NCBI GenBank assembly: GCA_937897625.1
Contig: CALCNZ010000301.1
Location: 1 to 6,064 of the forward strand
DNA: 6,064 nucleotides
Source of the DNA: an uncultured Flavobacteriales bacterium
GTDB taxonomy: Bacteria; Bacteroidota; Bacteroidia; Flavobacteriales_D; Sanyastnellaceae
Reading direction: 5' to 3'
In this document: positions 1-5,172 of the stretch, piece after piece
Layout: the number at the start of each line of letters is the position of its first letter
How positions within the stretch are numbered: the stretch's first letter is position 1
The notes under the pieces: model-generated
Database searches by the model: none
The model's input: the letters and a program-made list of their open reading frames with translations, nothing else
What the model was told of the DNA's origin: nothing
Translations under genes and position numbers: made by a program

Positions 1-990
1 GTAATCAGTCAATTTGAACATGAATGCAGGATATCCGGTAATTGCATAGTTACCATTACCAATACCTACTTCATTCAAACCTTCGTAATTGATTTTATCG
101 AAGTCATCGCTGGGCTTGTGGTAGTCGCTATGCTGGCCGGTGAAGAAGTGCAATACCGGCACACCCATATTATAAAATGAAGAGTGATCGCTTGGACCGA
201 TGCCACTTTTATCGAAAAGCAACTTGAATTTTGTTTTGTTGTTTTTTGTAAGCCAGGTTTCAAACTCTGGAGAGGTTCCTGTTCCACTGATAGACAGCGC
301 ATGTTCTGCATTTAACCTTCCAACCATATCCATGTTCATCATGCAATTCACGGTTGCTAAATCAACCGTTGGATTCTTGCTGAAGTAATTACTTCCCCAC
401 AATCCTTTTTCTTCACCGCTAAATGCAATGAAGAGGTAGTTGTATTTATTTGTTGAAGCAGATTTGTCTGCCTTTAATTTACGAGCCAACTCTAGCATAG
501 CAGAAACACCGCTTGCGTTGTCGTCTGCCCCGTTGTGAATCGCTCGCTCTCCAGTCCATAAACTGTTCTCATCGCCATAACCCAAGTGGTCGTAGTGCGC
601 GCCAATGATGATGGTATTTGCTGCGCCGTTGTCGATGTAACCGACAACATTTTTCCCGTTGATTTCCTTCACCAATGATTTTCCCATTTTCAAGCTGTCG
701 CCTACCTGATGAACTTGTCCGTGCCCTTGCGGAATAAATGAGAACGCTTGAAAGAAACCGAGTGTTCCTTTTGGAAGTAATCCAATTTTTAAAAATTGAT
801 CTTGAATATATCCTGCTGCTTTGTCTGCGCCAGGAGTGCCGATAGCGCGACCTTCAAAATCGTCGCTAGCTAAAGTTGATACATCTTTTTTTAAATTCGT
901 AAGAGTCTCGGTTGATTTTTTTTCATGAGGAAGCACCGTGCAACTTGCAAATGCAATGGCTCCGAGAAGTGTGAATAGAAACTTTTTCAT
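1..990 (-). CDS. M28-family zinc aminopeptidase, lipoprotein (3' end cut by window)
   Basis: This is a di-zinc exopeptidase that should remove N-terminal residues from peptides in the periplasm or at the outer membrane. The 330 visible residues begin with a lipoprotein signal (MKK, a hydrophobic stretch, then FASC with Cys17 as the likely lipidated residue). The M28 catalytic set is complete: HYD at 132-134 (ligand His132, Asp134), GADDNASG at 154-161 (bridging Asp156), SGEE at 191-194 (catalytic Glu193, ligand Glu194), NMD at 219-221 (Asp221), and DYHKPSDD at 289-296 with His291 as the probable last ligand (His287 is nearby). There is no inserted PA domain between the N-terminus and the catalytic core. 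After the DKINYEG segment (298-304) the sequence becomes glycine- and asparagine-rich rather than a plain helix, and it stays open to base 1, so the C-terminus is not seen. The start at 990 is chosen because it gives the signal peptide and sits four bases after a -7 box. The substrate is not predictable. Confidence 0.93.
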   Translation of the reverse strand, partial: MKKFLFTLLGAIAFASCTVLPHEKKSTETLTNLKKDVSTLASDDFEGRAIGTPGADKAAGYIQDQFLKIGLLPKGTLGFFQAFSFIPQGHGQVHQVGDSLKMGKSLVKEINGKNVVGYIDNGAANTIIIGAHYDHLGYGDENSLWTGERAIHNGADDNASGVSAMLELARKLKADKSASTNKYNYLFIAFSGEEKGLWGSNYFSKNPTVDLATVNCMMNMDMVGRLNAEHALSISGTGTSPEFETWLTKNNKTKFKLLFDKSGIGPSDHSSFYNMGVPVLHFFTGQHSDYHKPSDDFDKINYEGLNEVGIGNGNYAITGYPAFMFKLTDY

Positions 991-994
991 GTTG

Positions 995-1002
995 CGAATT
1001 TA
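995..1002 (-). promoter_or_regulatory. -7 box of the M28 peptidase promoter
   Basis: Read on the minus strand this is TAAATTCG, one mismatch from the Bacteroidota -7 consensus TAnnTTTG. It ends four bases before the ATG at 990. A TTG that could be the -33 element lies at 1024-1026, leaving a 21-base spacer, which is within the known range. Transcription would begin at or next to the start codon. Confidence 0.55.
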
Positions 1003-1034
1003 GTGAGGTTTCAATATAGTTTTCAATTCTTCGT

Positions 1035-1042
1035 TACCTTCG
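1035..1042 (+). promoter_or_regulatory. -7 box of the promoter for the 1047 gene
   Basis: TACCTTCG matches TAnnTTTG with one mismatch and ends four bases before the ATG at 1047. The only -33 candidate is TTTC at 1009-1012 with a 22-base spacer, which is weak. The promoter overlaps the divergent one that serves the peptidase gene. Confidence 0.45.
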
Positions 1043-1046
1043 CTAC

Positions 1047-1778
1047 ATGAGGAGTGTCAGTCTATTTTTCTTTTTACTTCTTTCCATTCTTGGATATGCT
1101 CAGACCATTCGAATAGAAGGAAGAGTGCGTGATCCGCATGGACAAGGCATTCCAAACGCAATTATTGTTAACAATAGAACGAAAACAGGAAGTTTCGGAA
1201 ATTCAAACGGCTTCTATACCATTGTTTGCGAAAAGACGGATACACTGAGCATTACCGCTTTGAGCTATTACACGCGACAATTGTGCATGAAAGATTCTTT
1301 GTTGAAGGAGGTTTATCGCCCGACTATTTTTCTCGACGATCGAACCTACATGCTTCCCGTTGTTGAATTTATTTCGCAGCGTGATTTGGAAGCCATTGAA
1401 GAAGATTTGCGCGGGCTTGGTTTCGACGACAATCAATTTAAAACGGCAACACTTCAAAGTCCCATTACCTTTTTATATCAACAGTTCAGTAAGCGCGAGA
1501 GAAGTAAACTTGAGGTTTCTCGCATGGAATATGAGGACAGAAAAAGGGCTTTGCTGAAAGAGCTTTTTCATTTGTATGTAGATTACGATATTATTGAACT
1601 CACGAATGAAGAGTTCGATGCCTTCATAGACTTTATGCATGTAAGCGATGAATTCATTCGTCAAAGCACGCAATACGAATTCCTAATTTTTGTGAAGGAA
1701 GAATTTCAACAATATAAAATCTGGAGGCGTGGAAGAAAAGAGTGGAAGGAAGAAGATTTCAATTACGACAAAGACTAA
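1047..1778 (+). CDS. Secreted protein with carboxypeptidase-regulatory-like (CarboxypepD_reg-like) domain
   Basis: The protein has 243 residues and an unknown specific role. A Sec signal peptide spans residues 1-18 (hydrophobic run at 4-16, likely cleavage after GYA, leaving Gln19 first). Residues 22 to about 98 form a small beta-sandwich of the carboxypeptidase-D regulatory type: IEGRVRDPHGQGIPNAII, then a turn containing GNSNGFYTI and the DTLSITALSY strand, as in the plug-like domains of TonB-dependent receptors and other Bacteroidota envelope proteins. The second half (about 111-235) is charged and mostly helical, with SPITFLYQQFSKRER at 138-152, and I know no function for it. There is no lipobox and no T9SS C-terminal sorting domain, so it is probably a soluble periplasmic protein. 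It ends in the stop codon of the convergent plug-family gene. The start gives the signal peptide and follows a -7 box. Export and domain are well supported; the function is open. Confidence 0.88.
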   Translation: MRSVSLFFFLLLSILGYAQTIRIEGRVRDPHGQGIPNAIIVNNRTKTGSFGNSNGFYTIVCEKTDTLSITALSYYTRQLCMKDSLLKEVYRPTIFLDDRTYMLPVVEFISQRDLEAIEEDLRGLGFDDNQFKTATLQSPITFLYQQFSKRERSKLEVSRMEYEDRKRALLKELFHLYVDYDIIELTNEEFDAFIDFMHVSDEFIRQSTQYEFLIFVKEEFQQYKIWRRGRKEWKEEDFNYDKD

Positions 1779-3064
1779 TTCCTCCGGGAATTTTGAATGA
1801 AGTTCCCTCCGCATTTGTAAAATCCCACATTTCGATCAAAGTAATAGACGAGCAACTGGTAGTTGTTTTCAGTTGCGGAATGATTCCCTTCGGCGAAATT
1901 AATTTCTTCAAAATCGTTCATTGGTTCAATGCGAAATCTATAATTGTAGACTCCTTGTTTCAGATACAGTGTAGCTTGATACGCTTTTTTAATCTCGCTG
2001 TATTCGCATTGAATTGTTCGGTTGAGTTCACTTCCACATTCAAGTATAATTTTGTTGGGTAGCTCGGGTGAATTCAATTCGAAATGCACGAAAGTGTAAT
2101 CACTTGTTAAATCATCGTCTTCATAAATTTCACTCGAAATTAGACTTGCACCATTCAGGTCGGAGCGACTGGTATAAGCGAGGTTCATCTCGTTTTGACT
2201 GGGGTAGAGGTAGATGTGATTCTCGTTGTCTATTCGAACGTAGTTCTGCACATTGTATCCGTTCAATCGTAAATCTTTTGTTTCAAATGCTTCCCATTCT
2301 CCGCTTCCAGGAAATTCATTTTCACCGTTTGAATAATCGTAAATCAGGACATTGTTGGGAGCAATGTAGGTGGGGTAGAAGTTCATTTTACCATCTTCCC
2401 ATCTTCCATTTTGAAGAATCACCGGAATAACTTTGCTCATGTCGTAAACAGGTGCGTTGGCAAGCGAAATTGAAAAGTCTACTTCTTGGTGCGACTGAAG
2501 ATGAACAACCGTTGAAGCATTTTTTATGGTCATGGTGGCATTCAATCCATGATCACCTTCAACAAAAACAACCATTCGAAATCCCAAGCGCATGCTCGAT
2601 TCGTTAAACTCACTTCCTTCATGAACAACCACATAATAGTTTCCAGATTGAATGAAACGTGTCATGGTGTTTGGCAATTCAAAACGGTAATGGTCGAAAA
2701 CGGCTGTGGTGTGAATAGAGTTTTCGGGGTAAGGAACGCGCTGGCTCGTAAACCCTTGAATGACATCGGAGGGATTCGAATCATCGAAGTTCCAATACGG
2801 GTCACAATGAAAAACAGAATAGTACAAGTCGTTGTCCGGTGAAGTTTGAACATCGAATTCAAATTGAATCACATCGGTGCTTAACATGTCTAAAAATGCT
2901 CCCGACAGCGGTGCTTTTTTTGCATGGGCTTCAACGGAGTAATAGTCAAAGTCTGGATGAACGAAATTGCTGTTCGATGTTGGTATTTGCCCGTAGGAAA
3001 TATATTCAACCAACAGCAAAAAGGAGAGCAGAGTACAGTTAAGTATTCTTGAAGTATTCACCAT
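1775..3064 (-). CDS. Type IX secretion system plug-family protein (DUF5103)
   Basis: The family is known from the SprA translocon of the type IX secretion system, where the Plug protein closes the periplasmic side of the giant outer-membrane barrel when no substrate is passing. The 429-residue product fits the family's usual length. A signal peptide covers about residues 1-25 (hydrophobic core 11-24, then SYGQ). The family landmarks come in order: a strand region with IQFEFDV at 66-72, FHCDPYW at 85-91, the DVIQGF segment at 100-105, YRFELPN at 126-132, SGNYYVVV at 140-147, SDLNGASL at 301-308, YTFVHFEL at 323-330 and the C-terminal EGNHSATENNYQLLVYYF at 392-409. Cysteines at 87, 343, 353 and 418 could form disulfides. 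No other T9SS gene is in the window, so this copy is an orphan here and could be the translocon plug or a paralogue. The start follows a -7 box by four bases. Confidence 0.88.
   Translation of the reverse strand: MVNTSRILNCTLLSFLLLVEYISYGQIPTSNSNFVHPDFDYYSVEAHAKKAPLSGAFLDMLSTDVIQFEFDVQTSPDNDLYYSVFHCDPYWNFDDSNPSDVIQGFTSQRVPYPENSIHTTAVFDHYRFELPNTMTRFIQSGNYYVVVHEGSEFNESSMRLGFRMVVFVEGDHGLNATMTIKNASTVVHLQSHQEVDFSISLANAPVYDMSKVIPVILQNGRWEDGKMNFYPTYIAPNNVLIYDYSNGENEFPGSGEWEAFETKDLRLNGYNVQNYVRIDNENHIYLYPSQNEMNLAYTSRSDLNGASLISSEIYEDDDLTSDYTFVHFELNSPELPNKIILECGSELNRTIQCEYSEIKKAYQATLYLKQGVYNYRFRIEPMNDFEEINFAEGNHSATENNYQLLVYYFDRNVGFYKCGGNFIQNSRRN
1777..1794 (+). terminator. Hairpin with UNCG-type tetraloop at the convergent stop junction
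   Basis: AATTCC (1777-1782) and GGAATT (1787-1792) form a perfect 6-bp stem around TCCG, and the run TTTT at 1791-1794 follows or overlaps the stem. In plus-strand RNA the loop reads C(UCCG)G, a member of the very stable UNCG tetraloop class; the minus-strand loop CGGA is not. The hairpin begins inside the TAA stop of the 1047 gene. The stem is short and the U tract weak, so it could end transcription, protect the 3' end, or do little. Confidence 0.4.
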
Positions 3065-3068
3065 GAAG

Positions 3069-3076
3069 TAAAGTTA
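3069..3076 (-). promoter_or_regulatory. -7 box of the plug-family gene promoter
   Basis: Read on the minus strand this is TAACTTTA, matching TAnnTTTG except for the last base, and it ends four bases before the ATG at 3064. No clear TTTG is found at the -33 distance, which would fall inside the first codons of the ApbE gene, where this strand is a T-run. Confidence 0.4.
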
Positions 3077-3083
3077 TTCAGTT

Positions 3084-3091
3084 TATTTTTG
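3084..3091 (+). promoter_or_regulatory. -7 box of the ApbE-tsaD operon promoter
   Basis: TATTTTTG is an exact match to the Bacteroidota -7 consensus TAnnTTTG. It ends four bases before the ATG at 3096, leaving no room for a 5' leader. The -33 region would fall on the start codon of the divergent plug gene and has no good TTG, so the promoter may rely on the strong -7 box or on an activator. Confidence 0.55.
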
Positions 3092-3095
3092 TGTC

Positions 3096-4145
3096 ATGAA
3101 AAAAAATGCATCTTTCCTTCTTTTCACTCTTCTAATCGCTGGATTGTTAGTTCAGTCGTGTGGAAATAAAAACAAGCCAGCAGACGCTTTGATAGGAAGA
3201 GATTACGATCGCGATTTTTTAGGAATGAAATACACCGTGAGTGTTGTTGGCGATACCACCGACTATTCATTTGCTTTCGATTCAATAGAAAATGCTGTTC
3301 GTATACACATAGATGCGAGCAATCCGCAAAGTACTTGTATGCAATACAACGATGCTCAAGCTGAAACAGGTTTCTTTGAATTCGTTGATCAGAACCGCAT
3401 TATGGGCGTAATGTTAACCATGGCAAGAGAATTCAATTATCGATCGGGTGGAAGTTGGGATTTTACACTTTCTCCCGCACAGTTAGCGTGGTTGCCACAG
3501 CTGTTGAACCCCACGCCGAAGGTTCCGAATATAGATTCTTTGAAAGGTTTTACAGGAATGTACGTGGCCAATGTAGATGTTGAAGACGTTGAAGAAAATG
3601 GAGTCTACAAGTCTACACGTATTCGCAAGAATAATCCAAAGGTTCAAATTGATTTACAGAAGTTTGGAAGTGCCTTGGTGTTGGATAAGATTATTGAATA
3701 TTTGAAAGAAAAGAACTCTTCAGTTAAGCAAGCAGTTGTCAAAACAGATGTTTGGCATTCAGGCTTTGGAACGGCGGTAGATAGTTTGAATGTTTTAGAC
3801 ATGAAGACTTCAGGGCAAAACTCAGGGAATTTACTTCGTGTTGTGAATCGCTCATATGCCACTTTCGATGCACGAAATAAATTGTCATTACTCGATCCGA
3901 AAACACTTTCTCCTGTTCAGAATGAAATGTATCAGAGTTATGTTTCTGCAAAGAGCATCGTCGAGTCTTATGTTTTCGCTGAAGCTTTTATGGTTTTAGG
4001 CGTGGAAGGTATGGGGCAATTTTATGAAGCGAATGCCGACAGCGATATTCAATCGTTAGTCTATTTCATGAAGAACGATTCTGAGCGTGCATCTGCTTCA
4101 ACCGAGAATTTCAATAAAATGATGGTGGCTCCTTCGTCCAAATAA
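3096..4145 (+). CDS. apbE: ApbE-family lipoprotein, probable catalytically inactive FAD:protein FMN transferase
   Basis: Active ApbE enzymes attach FMN from FAD to a threonine of partners such as NqrB/NqrC and RnfG in a Mg-dependent reaction. This 349-residue protein has a lipoprotein signal with LVQSC (Cys22) and follows the ApbE fold nearly without gaps: GMKYTV at 43-48, NP.S.....N at 76-85, SGGSWDFT at 117-124, IDLQKFGSALVLD at 185-197, LLDPKTLSPV at 265-274 and FMVLG at 298-302. The key residues are changed, however. The AKGY of the IAKGYAVD motif reads GSAL (Lys to Ser192), the GGE motif is lost around 218-220 (DVW), the conserved His before DPxTG is Ser264, the TG glycine is Leu271, and the DAxxTA metal residues are Tyr292 and Glu296. 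This suggests a pseudoenzyme, perhaps a flavin- or protein-binding lipoprotein. It is the first gene of an operon with tsaD. Confidence 0.85.
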   Translation: MKKNASFLLFTLLIAGLLVQSCGNKNKPADALIGRDYDRDFLGMKYTVSVVGDTTDYSFAFDSIENAVRIHIDASNPQSTCMQYNDAQAETGFFEFVDQNRIMGVMLTMAREFNYRSGGSWDFTLSPAQLAWLPQLLNPTPKVPNIDSLKGFTGMYVANVDVEDVEENGVYKSTRIRKNNPKVQIDLQKFGSALVLDKIIEYLKEKNSSVKQAVVKTDVWHSGFGTAVDSLNVLDMKTSGQNSGNLLRVVNRSYATFDARNKLSLLDPKTLSPVQNEMYQSYVSAKSIVESYVFAEAFMVLGVEGMGQFYEANADSDIQSLVYFMKNDSERASASTENFNKMMVAPSSK

Positions 4146-4146
4146 A

Positions 4147-5166
4147 ATGGGAGACAAATTAATCTTGGCCATCGAGAGTAGCTGTGACGAAACATCGGCT
4201 GCTGTTTTGTTTGGGACGAAAGTTCTATCCAATGAAGTGGTAACTCAATTGCAGCATACGCAATACGGTGGAGTTGTTCCAGAGATTGCCAGTCGAGCGC
4301 ATCAGACCATGATTACCGCCGTGGTGCATGCCGCTTTGAAAACCGCGGGAAAAGAGCTGCGCGATTTGGAAGCCATTGCGGTTACACAAGGTCCCGGATT
4401 AATGGGGTCTTTGTTGGTTGGAATTTCATTCGCGAAAAGTTTGAGTCTTGCTTTAGAAATTCCCTTAGTTGGCGTAAATCACATGCAAGCTCATATATTG
4501 GCGCACCTAGCTGATGATTGCGAGAGGCGACCTTCGTTTCCTTTTTTGAATTTAACAGTTAGTGGTGGACATACACAGCTGGTTGTTGTTCATTCACCCG
4601 TTCACATGGAAGTGATTGGAGAAACCATTGACGACGCGGCTGGTGAGGCTTTTGATAAGGCCGCAAAAGTTTTAGGTCTAGATTATCCAGGTGGACCATT
4701 GCTTGATAAAATTGCGCAACAGGGCAACGCGAAAAAATTCTCTTTTCCCATTCCAAAAGTGGAAGGATTGAATTTTAGTTTTTCCGGATTGAAAACTTCG
4801 TTGCTTTATTTCTTGCGTGACAATCAAAAGATAAATCACAATTTTATTGAAGAGGAAAAATCAAATTTGTGTGCATCCTTTCAACATACAATTGTAACAT
4901 ATTTGTTGCGTCAAATTCAGAGAGGTTTGACCCTAACTCAGTTGAATCAAATAGCCATTTGTGGTGGCGTTTCAGCGAATAGCGAGTTACGCAAGCAATT
5001 GCTAGAATACGGTTCGAACAACGGTGTCGAAGTGTTTATTCCGCCGTTTAAATATTGCACAGACAACGCAGCCATGATTGGCGTGGCGGCACATTTTTTA
5101 ATGTTGGAAGGAAAGTTTTCAGATTTAAAGATGGTGCCGTTGAGCAGATATCCACTTTCAACTTAA
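4147..5166 (+). CDS. tsaD: tRNA N6-adenosine threonylcarbamoyltransferase TsaD
   Basis: TsaD transfers the threonylcarbamoyl group from threonylcarbamoyl-AMP to A37 of tRNAs that read ANN codons, making t6A in the cytoplasm together with TsaB and TsaE. The 339 residues match the usual bacterial length. Landmarks include AIESSCDETSAAV at 8-20, the GGVVPEIASR segment at 41-50, TQGPGLMGSLLVG at 80-92, the metal-binding NHMQAH with His112 and His116 at 111-116, TVSGGHTQL at 137-145, GEAFDKAAK at 166-174, FSFSGLKTSLL at 210-220, ICGGVSANSELR at 271-282 and CTDNAAMIG at 304-312 with ligand Asp306. All catalytic motifs are intact. It starts one base after the ApbE stop codon, with no promoter or Shine-Dalgarno sequence in front, so it is probably co-transcribed and translationally coupled. 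The neighbours tsaB and tsaE are not in the window, as is usual. Confidence 0.98.
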   Translation: MGDKLILAIESSCDETSAAVLFGTKVLSNEVVTQLQHTQYGGVVPEIASRAHQTMITAVVHAALKTAGKELRDLEAIAVTQGPGLMGSLLVGISFAKSLSLALEIPLVGVNHMQAHILAHLADDCERRPSFPFLNLTVSGGHTQLVVVHSPVHMEVIGETIDDAAGEAFDKAAKVLGLDYPGGPLLDKIAQQGNAKKFSFPIPKVEGLNFSFSGLKTSLLYFLRDNQKINHNFIEEEKSNLCASFQHTIVTYLLRQIQRGLTLTQLNQIAICGGVSANSELRKQLLEYGSNNGVEVFIPPFKYCTDNAAMIGVAAHFLMLEGKFSDLKMVPLSRYPLST

Positions 5167-5172
5167 CGTTTA

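Noticed and set aside
75..388. Small open frames at 75-311 (minus) and 200-388 (plus)
   Set aside because: They overlap the M28 peptidase frame, which carries the metal-ligand motifs across this region; neither has a recognisable protein feature.
1305..1311. AAGGAGG, a perfect Shine-Dalgarno-like sequence
   Set aside because: It lies inside the 1047 gene, encodes part of LLKEVY, and has no start codon at a suitable distance downstream.
1742..2842. Plus-strand open frames at 1742-2062, 2068-2430 and 2549-2842
   Set aside because: They are antisense to the plug-family gene, which has a signal peptide and family motifs throughout; their translations show no domain or promoter.
1383..4379. A 16-base identical string (GATTTGGAAGCCATTG) near 1383 and near 4364
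   Set aside because: Both copies encode the common run DLEAI in unrelated proteins and no flanking similarity extends the match, so it is a coincidence of codon use.
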